DNA from: Bacteroidales bacterium
GTDB taxonomy: Bacteria > Bacteroidota > Bacteroidia > Bacteroidales > F082
Length of the DNA stretch: 31,005 bases
Assembly (NCBI GenBank): GCA_900771045.1
Contig: CAAGMM010000123.1
Location: 1-31,005, forward strand
Direction: 5' to 3'
Shown: one piece after another, positions 22,655-30,225 of the stretch
Layout of the letters: each line of letters opens with the position of its first letter
Position numbering within the stretch: the stretch's first letter is position 1
Made by a program: the position numbers and the translations under genes
The notes under the pieces: model-generated
The model's input: the letters and a program-made list of their open reading frames with translations, nothing else
Databases searched by the model: none
Told to the model about the DNA's origin: nothing

Positions 22655-23622
22655 TGTTTTTCCTCCTTTCTTGCGGCTTCGATACGAGCCTTTTCCTCGG
22701 CCCAGCGGTATGTTCCTTCGATGAAGGCATTCGTATCATCGAAATCGGCCCTGCCCGTTTCAGGCGAAGGCGCTGCTTTGGCGAACTTCACCAAGTCGGC
22801 TGTCGTCAGGGTCTCTTTCAGCTTCATTATCAGATTTTCGTCAATCTTGTTTTCAGAGACGGAGGCGAGAATCTCGTCGGAAGTCATCTCAACGGCATCG
22901 ATAAAGAATTGTCCTTCAAGATATTCCCTCACCACGTCAGTCAGTTCGGTGTAATACTGTTTGACGTCGTGGATGTTCCAGCGTTCCTGTTCGCGGATCT
23001 CCGTCATCTTGGCGCGGGCAGTCACGATGGCCGGAATCTTGGGGGCTTCCTTAGCCTTTTCCGTTTTGACTGTAGTCGGATTTTTCTTTTTCTTGACGAG
23101 GAGATAAACTAAAACCGCCAAGCCCGCCAAGACGACTACGGCTCCGGCTATTTCAGACACTTCGACTATCGTAATCGACTGTCGCTGAGGCACTCTGATC
23201 GGTTTGAAGCTTTGCGTCGTATCAACGGCGGCGGCGTTGACGAAGACTGTCAGCGCGCGTGTCGAGGCGGTGTTGTTGAGAATCGAATCGCGGCCGTAGC
23301 TGAAAGTCTGCGACGGAATCTCCGTTTCACCGTCTCCGAAAGCGGAAAGGACGAGCCTTCTCGACTGCATTTCACCTTTTTTCTCGATCTCGCCCACTTC
23401 GACGATTTCGACATCTTCCGTCAAGGTGTCGCCGAACTCAGGCCATTCGACAACTGTCTCATTATCAGGCAGAACGAGTACAATATCGAAATTAAACCTT
23501 TGTCCGACGCTGACCGTATCCGCGTTGAGTTTGGCTTCCGCACGCAGATACTGCGCATCGACATTGTAGAATGTCGAAAACATGAAAACAAACGTCAATA
23601 TTGCCAAAAACTTCTTCATCAT
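22651..23622 (-). CDS. Bat-operon membrane protein, BatD/DUF4381-like
   Basis: 323 residues. A signal peptide (about 1-23, ending V-D-A-Q) is followed by a periplasmic beta-rich domain (about 25-130, with V-S-V-G-Q-R-F-N-F-D-I-V and V-E-W-P-E-F-G-D-T-L). One membrane segment follows (about 158-175, G-A-V-V-V-L-A-G-L-A-V-L-V-Y-L-L), then a basic stop-transfer and a helical cytoplasmic domain (about 200-320, with Y-Y-T-E-L-T-D-V-V-R-E-Y-L-E and A-D-L-V-K-F-A-K-A-A-P-S). This resembles a short BatD relative and is regularly found between DUF58 and batA in Bacteroidota. It overlaps both neighbours by 4 bases. No enzymatic motif is seen. Confidence 0.8.
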   Translation of the reverse strand: MMKKFLAILTFVFMFSTFYNVDAQYLRAEAKLNADTVSVGQRFNFDIVLVLPDNETVVEWPEFGDTLTEDVEIVEVGEIEKKGEMQSRRLVLSAFGDGETEIPSQTFSYGRDSILNNTASTRALTVFVNAAAVDTTQSFKPIRVPQRQSITIVEVSEIAGAVVVLAGLAVLVYLLVKKKKNPTTVKTEKAKEAPKIPAIVTARAKMTEIREQERWNIHDVKQYYTELTDVVREYLEGQFFIDAVEMTSDEILASVSENKIDENLIMKLKETLTTADLVKFAKAAPSPETGRADFDDTNAFIEGTYRWAEEKARIEAARKEEKQ

Positions 23623-24497
23623 CTTCTTGATTCTCTCCTTTTAAAAAGCTGCATCAATGGTTTGACATAATCAGAATTGGTGTAAATCAATGAGTTGTCT
23701 ATACCGTTATTGGTAAAGACGCGTCCTAACCGGGTCTCGAGTCTCTGCACGTATTTCTGGTAAGCCTCGCTCCAAGCCGGATGCGACGTATCGACCCAAA
23801 CATCTTTACCCGTTTCGGCATCGTGAAACATAACGAGACCCATTCGCGGGATGATGAACTCGCGGTTATCGGTGATTCTCAGTGCCACGAGGTCGTGTTT
23901 GCCGGCCGCGATGCGTATCTCCTTGTCGAAAGGCTTTTCCGTCATAAAGTCGGAGATGAGGAAGGCGGTCGTTCTCTTTTTGATTGCGGAAGTCAGGAAG
24001 CGCAGGCCTTCGGCTATATCGGTGCCCTTATGTTGAGGCTTGAACGACACGATTTCGCGGATTATCCTGAGGATGTGGCTTGAGCCTTTCTTTGGTGGAA
24101 TGAACTTCTCAATGATGTCGGAGAAGAAAATGACGCCGACTTTGTCGTTATTCTGAATGGCAGAGAAGGCGAGTACGGCTGCGAGTTCGGCGGTGAGGTC
24201 TCTTTTTGATTCGAGGCCTGATCCGAAATCGTTTGAGCCGGACACATCGACGAGCAGCATGACCGTCATCTCGCGTTCTTCCTCAAAAATCTTAACGAAA
24301 GGCTTGTTCAGTCTGGCCGTGACGTTCCAGTCGATGTTGCGCACGTCGTCACCATACTGATAATCACGCACTTCGCTGAACATCATACCTCTTCCCTTGA
24401 ACGCGCTGTGGTATTGTCCGGAAAAGATATGGTTTGACAGGCCTCTCGTCTTGATTTCTATCTTCCTTACCTTTTTAAATAACTCAGATGCTTCCAT
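23619..24497 (-). CDS. DUF58 domain protein (vWA-like), MoxR partner
   Basis: 292 residues, predicted cytoplasmic. The DUF58 signature F-S-E-V-R-D-Y-Q-Y-G-D-D-V-R-N-I-D-W-N-V-T-A-R (40-62) is intact. It is followed by a vWA-like core with D84-V-S-G-S, then V-I-F-F-S-D near 124. Proteins of this family are encoded next to MoxR ATPases and are likely their clients or adaptors. It starts 3 bases after moxR and overlaps the next gene by 4 bases, consistent with a tightly coupled operon. Confidence 0.93.
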   Translation of the reverse strand: MEASELFKKVRKIEIKTRGLSNHIFSGQYHSAFKGRGMMFSEVRDYQYGDDVRNIDWNVTARLNKPFVKIFEEEREMTVMLLVDVSGSNDFGSGLESKRDLTAELAAVLAFSAIQNNDKVGVIFFSDIIEKFIPPKKGSSHILRIIREIVSFKPQHKGTDIAEGLRFLTSAIKKRTTAFLISDFMTEKPFDKEIRIAAGKHDLVALRITDNREFIIPRMGLVMFHDAETGKDVWVDTSHPAWSEAYQKYVQRLETRLGRVFTNNGIDNSLIYTNSDYVKPLMQLFKRRESRR

Positions 24498-24500
24498 TTT

Positions 24501-25493
24501 TTACGGAACTTCGACTATATTGAGTATCTCGTTGATTATCTGTTCTGTCGTGACGTTTTCGGCTTCTGCCTCGTATGTCAGGCCGATACGGTGGCGCAGC
24601 ACATCGGGTGCGACGGCGCGCACGTCTTCGGGAATGACGTAGCCTCTGCGTTTGATGAAGGCGTATGCCTTCGACGCGAGCGCGAGGTTGATGGACGCAC
24701 GCGGAGAACCGCCGTAGCTTATCATCCCGTTGAACTTCTTGATTTTATATTCTTCGGGGTAACGAGTCGCGAAAACAATATCGGTGATATAATTCTCAAT
24801 CTTCTCATCGAGATAGACTTCGCGCACGACTTCACGCGCCTTGACGATGTCTTCGACCCTTGCGACCTTGTTGACAGTCGGGAACGACTTATTGATATTC
24901 TGTCGGAGAATCAGTTTTTCCTCTTCTTTTTTAGGATAATCTATCACGACTTTGAGCATGAAACGGTCAACCTGCGCTTCAGGGAGCGGATAAGTGCCTT
25001 CCTGCTCGATAGGGTTCTGCGTCGCCATAACGAGGAACGGGTTCGGCAGTGCGAAAGTCTGTTCGCCTATCGTCACCTGATGTTCCTGCATAGCTTCGAG
25101 GAGAGCGCTCTGGACCTTTGCGGGCGAACGGTTTATCTCATCGGCGAGGACGAAGTTGGCGAAGACGGGGCCTTTGCGCACCACGAATTCCTCTTTCTTC
25201 TGGCTGTAGATAAGCGTTCCGATGAGGTCGGCGGGCAGCAGGTCGGGCGTGAACTGTATTCTGCTGAAATCAGCATCAATAACGCTTGACAAACTCTTGA
25301 TAGCCAATGTCTTAGCAAGTCCGGGAACACCTTCGAGGAGGATATGCCCGTTTGAAAGCAACCCTATGAGGAGTCTCTCGGTCATCTGTTTCTGGCCGAC
25401 GATGACTTTGCTCATCTCAAGGTTGATAAGGTCGATAAATTGACTTTCCCTCTGAATTTTCTCATTCAATTCTCTAATGTCAGTCTCAATCAT
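24501..25493 (-). CDS. moxR: MoxR-family AAA+ ATPase
   Basis: 330 residues from the start at 25493. The Walker A motif G55-V-P-G-L-A-K-T, Walker B V-L-A-D-E (115-119), sensor-1 region M-A-T-Q-N-P (156-161) and the MoxR words P-E-A-Q-V-D-R-F-M-L (171-180) and Y-G-G-S-P-R-A are all present. MoxR ATPases act as chaperone-like remodellers that work with vWA proteins; here the likely clients are DUF58, BatA and BatB. The frame is open 15 codons further to an ATG at 25538, but that extension (L-Y-L-V-K-R-T-K-T-I-K-K) is not family-like and would overlap promoter sequence, so I start at M-I-E-T-D-I. It is the first gene of the eight-gene bat operon. Confidence 0.96.
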   Translation of the reverse strand: MIETDIRELNEKIQRESQFIDLINLEMSKVIVGQKQMTERLLIGLLSNGHILLEGVPGLAKTLAIKSLSSVIDADFSRIQFTPDLLPADLIGTLIYSQKKEEFVVRKGPVFANFVLADEINRSPAKVQSALLEAMQEHQVTIGEQTFALPNPFLVMATQNPIEQEGTYPLPEAQVDRFMLKVVIDYPKKEEEKLILRQNINKSFPTVNKVARVEDIVKAREVVREVYLDEKIENYITDIVFATRYPEEYKIKKFNGMISYGGSPRASINLALASKAYAFIKRRGYVIPEDVRAVAPDVLRHRIGLTYEAEAENVTTEQIINEILNIVEVP

Positions 25494-25546
25494 TGTGTGT
25501 TTTTTTATAGTTTTTGTCCTTTTTACTAAATATAACAAACAAATTG

Positions 25547-25554
25547 CAAAATTA
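25547..25554 (-). promoter_or_regulatory. -7 box TAATTTTG for the moxR-bat operon
   Basis: On the minus strand TAATTTTG matches TAnnTTTG, 54 bases before the moxR start. A TTG with 15-base spacing (25570-25572) is a possible but short-spaced -33 element. Confidence 0.45.
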
Positions 25555-25629
25555 TTGTTTTTTTCTTATCAATTTACGTAAAAAATCAAGTTTTGGCAAT
25601 AAATTTACGCGACTTTACTGAAAAATCAT

Positions 25630-25637
25630 TATCTTTG
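25630..25637 (+). promoter_or_regulatory. -7 box TATCTTTG for the TonB-dependent receptor gene
   Basis: TATCTTTG is a perfect TAnnTTTG match ending 28 bases before the ATG at 25666. No clear -33 TTG at standard spacing. With the moxR box it makes a divergent promoter region of 172 bases (25494-25665). Confidence 0.6.
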
Positions 25638-25665
25638 TAGTTTGTAATGTTTATACCTTATTATA

Positions 25666-27993
25666 ATGAGAAAAATAACGAGAGTCATATTTTCAGCTTT
25701 ATTCCTCATGATGGGGCTTTTTGCTTCGGCCCAAGTCAGCGAGAACGCCGTCAAAGGCTTCGTTTACGACAAGGCGACCGGCGAGCCGATAATGTTTTCG
25801 AACATCTACCTCAAAGGGACGATGTTTGGTGCTTCGACCGACGTCAACGGCTATTTCAGCGTGACGAAGGTTCCGGACGGCGACTACACCATTCTCGTAA
25901 CTTTTCTCGGCTACGACACCATCAGTGAGAGTATCTCATTGAAACACAATGATAACATATCGAAAAAATACTACCTCACCGAGGCGAGCGTGCAACTTGA
26001 CGCCGTGCAGATAACGGCTGAAAAAATAGAGGCGAAGACGGAGACCAAGACGTCCGTCATCAACATCACGCCGAAATCCATCGCCAAGATTCCGACTATC
26101 GGCGGGCAACCCGACCTCTCGCAGTATCTGCAGGTCATTCCGGGCGTCATCTTCACCGGCGACCAGGGCGGACAACTCTACATACGCGGCGGCGCACCGA
26201 TACAGAACAAAGTCCTCCTTGACGGAATGATTATCTACAACCCGTTTCATTCCATCGGCCTGTTTTCCATCTTCGACACCGACATCATACGCAATGCGGA
26301 AGTCTTCACGGGCGGCTTCGGCGCTGAATTCGGCGGGCGTATCTCATCGGTGATGGACATCACGACGAGGGACGGCAACAAAAACCGCTTCAGCGGAAAA
26401 GTCGGCGCATCGACATTCGGGGCCAGAGTGTTGCTCGAAGGCCCGCTGAAGAAGGCGAAAAACCCCGACGAATCAGCGATAACGTTCCTCATCTCGGCGA
26501 AAAACTCATATCTTGAGCAGACCAGCGACAACATTTACAGCGGCCTTCTTGATGAGAAACTCCCGTATAACTTCCAAGACATTTACGGCAAATTGTCAAT
26601 CACGTCGCCAAACGGCAGCAAAGTCAACCTCTTCGGATTCCGTTTCGCCGACCAAGTCAACAAATACAAGTCCATCTCCGACTTCAGCTGGGATTCGTAC
26701 GGCGGCGGCGCGAACTTCGTCGTCATGCCCGACAAATCGTCAACGCTCATCGACGGAATCGTGGCCTACTCCGACTACACGACGACGCTTCACGAGGAGA
26801 ACAACCCCGACCGCTCAAGCTCGATAAGCGGCTTCAACGCGGCCTTCAACTTCACGTATTTCATCGGGAAGCACTCGTTGAGATACGGAGTCGAAATGCA
26901 GGGCTTCAAGACTGTCTTCGACTATATGAAGAGCAACGGCGTGCGTATGAACCAGACGGAAAACACCACCGAACTCGGAGCTTATGCCAAATTCAAAGGG
27001 CAAATCGGCAAGTTCATCTTCGAGCCGAGCCTGCGTCTTCAGTGGTACGCCTCATTGTCGGAGACTTCGCTCGAACCGCGCCTCGCGCTCAAATACAACA
27101 TCAACGAATGGTGGCGCGTCAAGGCGGCAGGCGGCATTTACTCGCAGAACCTCATCGCGGCCAACAGCGACCGCGACGTCGTCAACCTCTTCTACGGATT
27201 CCTTTCGGGACAAGAAGGTACTCCTTCGACTTTTGACGGAAAAGACGTCAGCTCGAAACTTCAAAAAGCGATACACTACATTATCGGAACAGAATTCGAC
27301 CTCTCGCCCTTCACCACGCTCAACGTCGAAGGCTATTACAAAGACTTCAAGCAGCTGACGAATATGAACCGCAACCAGCTTTATACGGGCAGCACGCATC
27401 CGCAGGGAACGCCCGAAATTCTGTGGAAGGACTTTATGATAGAGAACGGAAAGGCCTACGGCATCGACGTGTCGCTCAAATACGAACGCAACCGGATGTA
27501 TTTCTGGGCCGCATATTCACTCGCCTACGTCGATAAAAACTACGAGAACGAAGTCGGCGAACTCGTCAACTACCGCACGCACTACGACCGCCGCCACAAC
27601 GTCAACCTGATGGCGACCTACACAGCCGGAGCACGCCGCGAATGGGAGTTCAGCGCACGCTGGAACTTCGGCTCGGGATTCCCATTCACAATGATCGACG
27701 GCTACTACGAACATTATCAGATAACTGATGTCAATATCAACCCATACACTGCGTCGGGCGACCTCGGCATCATCTATAACGACCTCAACAAAGGCGAGAT
27801 GCCGTCATACCACCGCCTCGACCTCGACGTGAAACGCAAAATATCGTTCAGCGAGCACACCACACTCGACATCGACCTCAGCGTGACCAACGTCTATGAC
27901 CACAAAAACATCTTCTACGTCGATGTGGTCAACAACAAAAAGATTTACCAGCTGCCCGTTATGCCCAGCCTTGGTATGACTTTATCATTCTAA
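25666..27993 (+). CDS. TonB-dependent receptor with carboxypeptidase-regulatory-like N-domain
   Basis: 775 residues. A signal peptide (about 1-22, ending A-S-A-Q) precedes a carboxypeptidase-regulatory-like domain (about 28-110: V-K-G-F-V-Y-D-K-A-T-G-E-P-I-M-F-S-N-I and T-D-V-N-G-Y-F-S-V). A TonB plug domain follows (about 118-230: P-G-V-I-F-T-G-D-Q-G-G-Q-L-Y-I-R-G-G and V-L-L-D-G-M-I-I-Y-N-P-F-H). The rest is a beta-barrel ending L-G-M-T-L-S-F, an outer-membrane-type terminal Phe. It imports an unknown ligand across the outer membrane using TonB energy. No SusD-like gene is adjacent, so it is probably not a glycan-utilisation SusC. The next gene, an S9 peptidase, starts 11 bases later, so a peptide-linked substrate is possible but is inference. 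Confidence 0.93.
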   Translation: MRKITRVIFSALFLMMGLFASAQVSENAVKGFVYDKATGEPIMFSNIYLKGTMFGASTDVNGYFSVTKVPDGDYTILVTFLGYDTISESISLKHNDNISKKYYLTEASVQLDAVQITAEKIEAKTETKTSVINITPKSIAKIPTIGGQPDLSQYLQVIPGVIFTGDQGGQLYIRGGAPIQNKVLLDGMIIYNPFHSIGLFSIFDTDIIRNAEVFTGGFGAEFGGRISSVMDITTRDGNKNRFSGKVGASTFGARVLLEGPLKKAKNPDESAITFLISAKNSYLEQTSDNIYSGLLDEKLPYNFQDIYGKLSITSPNGSKVNLFGFRFADQVNKYKSISDFSWDSYGGGANFVVMPDKSSTLIDGIVAYSDYTTTLHEENNPDRSSSISGFNAAFNFTYFIGKHSLRYGVEMQGFKTVFDYMKSNGVRMNQTENTTELGAYAKFKGQIGKFIFEPSLRLQWYASLSETSLEPRLALKYNINEWWRVKAAGGIYSQNLIAANSDRDVVNLFYGFLSGQEGTPSTFDGKDVSSKLQKAIHYIIGTEFDLSPFTTLNVEGYYKDFKQLTNMNRNQLYTGSTHPQGTPEILWKDFMIENGKAYGIDVSLKYERNRMYFWAAYSLAYVDKNYENEVGELVNYRTHYDRRHNVNLMATYTAGARREWEFSARWNFGSGFPFTMIDGYYEHYQITDVNINPYTASGDLGIIYNDLNKGEMPSYHRLDLDVKRKISFSEHTTLDIDLSVTNVYDHKNIFYVDVVNNKKIYQLPVMPSLGMTLSF

Positions 27994-28004
27994 ATCAATG
28001 AATT

Positions 28005-30044
28005 ATGGACGCACCTGTTGCAAAAAAGATACCTCACGAACTGACGATTCACGGCCATACCCGCATCGACGACTATTATTGGCTCAACGAACGCGAGAAT
28101 CCGGAAGTGACGGCTTATCTCAAAGAGGAAAACGCGTATTTTGAAGCGGAGACGAAGCACCTCAAGCCGCTGCAGGACGAGCTTTTCAAGGAGATAAAGG
28201 GCAGAATCAAGGAAGAAGACATGTCGGTGCCGATAAAAAAGCACGGTTATCTTTACTATTCGCGGCAGGAAACCGGCAAGGAATATTCCATCCACTGCCG
28301 TAAGAAAGTCGGTGGGGAAGTCGAACAGGTTCTTCTTGACGGCAACAAGATGGCTGAAGGTCATCATTTCTTTCAGATAGGGAACTACGCCGTCAGTCCT
28401 GATGACAGCCTTCTCGCCTACTGCGTCGATTATGTCAGCCGCCGCAAATACGAGCTGCATTTCCGCGACATCGCGACAGGACGGGATTTTCCCGACACCG
28501 TGAAGGACGTCTCCCCCGACTTGGCCTGGGGCAACGACAACAAGACCGTTTTTTATACATTGTTAGATGAGAGCCTCCGTCCGTACAAGGTGATGCGCCA
28601 CACGATAGGCACGGATTCGAAAGACGACGTCGTTGTTTATGTTGAAGAAGACGAGACCTTCATCGTGTCGGTAAGCAAGGCCAAATCGGAGAAGTACATT
28701 TATATAGTCAGCGAAAGCACTCTCTCATCGGAGACGCGGATTCTCGATGCCGACAACCCGCTCGGAAGTTTCAGCGTTTTCTGTCCGCGGAGGGAAAACG
28801 TGCTTTACGGACTCGGGCATTTTCACGATGAGTTTTATATCGTCACAAACGATGACGACGCCCGTAACTTCAAGATAATGAAGGCTTCCGTCTCCGATAC
28901 AAAACGCGAATCCTGGAAAGAGGTCATCGCCCACCGTGAAGACACTCTGATTGAGGACATCGACATCTTCGACAAATACCTCGTCATTGAAGAAAGGAAA
29001 AACGGCCTCGTGCAGATTCGCGTCAAGACTTGGGACGGTGTGCAAGATTATTACATCGGCTTCAACGACCCGGCCTATACCGTGCAAGTCCTCGGCAATC
29101 CCGACTTCGACACCGACATGCTGCGCTACTGCTACGACTCGATGACGACTCCGGCCTCCGTCTATGAATACGATATGGCTTCGCATAAGGCTACTTTATT
29201 GAAACAGAAAGAGATTGTCGGCGGTTATAATTCCTCCGATTATGTCTGCGAACGCCTGAAAGCCACATCGCACGACGGTGTCGAAGTACCGATTTCGATT
29301 GTATATAAAAAAGGTATCAAACTCAATGGTGAGAATCCTCTCGTCCTTTACGGTTACGGCTCGTACGGAATCAGCACGGATGCTTATTTCTCGACGGCGC
29401 GTATCAGCCTGTTGGACAGGGGCTTCATCTGGGCGATAGCGCACATCAGAGGCGGCGAGGAGATGGGCAGGCAATGGTACGAAGACGGCAAGATGCTCAA
29501 GAAGAAAAATACTTTTCTCGATTTCATTGAGTGCGCAAAACACCTTATTAAGAAAGGCTACAGCAGACCCGAGAAAATGTTTGCCATGGGCGGATCTGCG
29601 GGCGGATTGCTCGTCGGAGCCGTCGCCAATATGGCACCCGAACTGTGGAAAGGCATCATCGCCAACGTGCCTTTCGTCGATGTCGTCACGACAATGCTCG
29701 ACGACACCATTCCGCTTACGACGGGAGAATACGACGAATGGGGGAATCCGAACGAAAAACAATATTACGATTATATGTTGTCGTACTCGCCTTACGACAA
29801 CGTAGAAGAGAAAAACTATCCTGCGATGCTTGTCACGACGGGGCTTCACGACAGTCAGGTGCAGTATTGGGAGCCCGCAAAATGGGTCGCGAAGCTGCGT
29901 GATAAGAAGACCGACAACAACAAATTATTCCTCAAGACGGATATGGATTTCGGCCACGGCGGGGCCTCCGGACGCTTTGAGGCGATAAAGGAAATCGCGT
30001 TGGAATATGCGTTTATGATGGAGTGTTTGGGCAGTGAGCAGTGA
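28005..30044 (+). CDS. ptrB: S9A peptidase, oligopeptidase B type
   Basis: 679 residues without a signal peptide, so probably cytoplasmic. The N-terminal part is a beta-propeller (about 70-400) opening with H-G-H-T-R-I-D-D-Y-Y-W-L-N-E-R, the usual oligopeptidase B start. The C-terminal alpha/beta-hydrolase domain has the nucleophile motif G-G-S531-A-G-G, Asp616 in G-L-H-D-S-Q-V-Q-Y-W-E-P and His651 in F-G-H-G-G-A-S-G-R; the triad spacing is that of oligopeptidase B. The family cleaves short peptides after Arg or Lys. It follows the TonB receptor by 11 bases, probably as an operon. The last residues, S-E-Q, and the stop are encoded by the first units of the heptad array at 30031-30099, so the native C-terminus may have been trimmed or extended. 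Confidence 0.92.
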   Translation: MDAPVAKKIPHELTIHGHTRIDDYYWLNERENPEVTAYLKEENAYFEAETKHLKPLQDELFKEIKGRIKEEDMSVPIKKHGYLYYSRQETGKEYSIHCRKKVGGEVEQVLLDGNKMAEGHHFFQIGNYAVSPDDSLLAYCVDYVSRRKYELHFRDIATGRDFPDTVKDVSPDLAWGNDNKTVFYTLLDESLRPYKVMRHTIGTDSKDDVVVYVEEDETFIVSVSKAKSEKYIYIVSESTLSSETRILDADNPLGSFSVFCPRRENVLYGLGHFHDEFYIVTNDDDARNFKIMKASVSDTKRESWKEVIAHREDTLIEDIDIFDKYLVIEERKNGLVQIRVKTWDGVQDYYIGFNDPAYTVQVLGNPDFDTDMLRYCYDSMTTPASVYEYDMASHKATLLKQKEIVGGYNSSDYVCERLKATSHDGVEVPISIVYKKGIKLNGENPLVLYGYGSYGISTDAYFSTARISLLDRGFIWAIAHIRGGEEMGRQWYEDGKMLKKKNTFLDFIECAKHLIKKGYSRPEKMFAMGGSAGGLLVGAVANMAPELWKGIIANVPFVDVVTTMLDDTIPLTTGEYDEWGNPNEKQYYDYMLSYSPYDNVEEKNYPAMLVTTGLHDSQVQYWEPAKWVAKLRDKKTDNNKLFLKTDMDFGHGGASGRFEAIKEIALEYAFMMECLGSEQ

Positions 30045-30099
30045 GCTTTGAGCGGTGAGCAATGAGCAATGAGCTGTGAGCTGATTACGATATTTACGT
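30031..30099 (+). repeat. Heptad array GCNNTGA x7 ending in a 20-base terminal motif (copy B)
   Basis: Seven units run 30031-30079: GCAGTGA twice, GCTTTGA, GCGGTGA, GCAATGA twice, GCTGTGA. The terminal motif GCTGATTACGATATTTACGT follows at 30080-30099. It differs from the terminal motif at 213-232 by one base. The second unit contains the stop codon of the S9 peptidase gene (30042-30044). Confidence 0.85.
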
Positions 30100-30100
30100 A

Positions 30101-30159
30101 AGTTTAAGGTTTAATGCTTAAAGTTTAATATTGTCAAATCGTCAAACTGTCTAATTGTC
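30101..30159. repeat. Short-period arrays: TTAA heptads then GTC octads
   Basis: Immediately after copy B come four 7-base units (AGTTTAA, GGTTTAA, TGCTTAA, AGTTTAA; 30101-30128). TATTGTC follows (30129-30135), then three 8-base units (AAATCGTC, AAACTGTC, TAATTGTC; 30136-30159). Related fragments lie at 235-246 and 6910-6923; the latter shares the 14-mer GTCTAATTGTCAAA with 30149-30162. Confidence 0.75.
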
Positions 30160-30170
30160 AAAAACGAGAC

Positions 30171-30198
30171 AACGGAAAGCCTTTTCAGACTTTCCGTT
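30171..30198. terminator. Hairpin between convergent genes, possible terminator
   Basis: AACGGAAAG (30171-30179) and CTTTCCGTT (30190-30198) form a perfect 9-base stem with a 10-base loop. It sits 28 bases past the end of the FISUMP-like gene on the minus strand and 127 bases past the S9 peptidase. There is no immediate T-run on either strand, so termination is inferred from position. Confidence 0.5.
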
Positions 30199-30225
30199 AT
30201 CGTGTACGTTTTTTCGTTGACGTGG

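Noticed and set aside
24591..25289. 232-codon plus-strand open frame opposite moxR
   Set aside because: It lies wholly inside moxR on the other strand, with no family motif; long antisense frames are common here because of codon bias.
25494..25538. Extended MoxR N-terminus starting at 25538
   Set aside because: The 15 extra residues are not family-like, and the start at 25493 gives the usual length and leaves room for the promoter box at 25547-25554.
29196..29849. 217-codon minus-strand open frame inside the S9 peptidase gene
   Set aside because: Antisense shadow covering the catalytic domain of a clear peptidase gene.
171..30099. The two heptad arrays as ends of one 29.8-kb mobile or island element
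   Set aside because: They are direct, degenerate copies at gene ends, and the enclosed genes are mostly core (alaS, ung, rdgB, bat operon) with no integrase or transposase.
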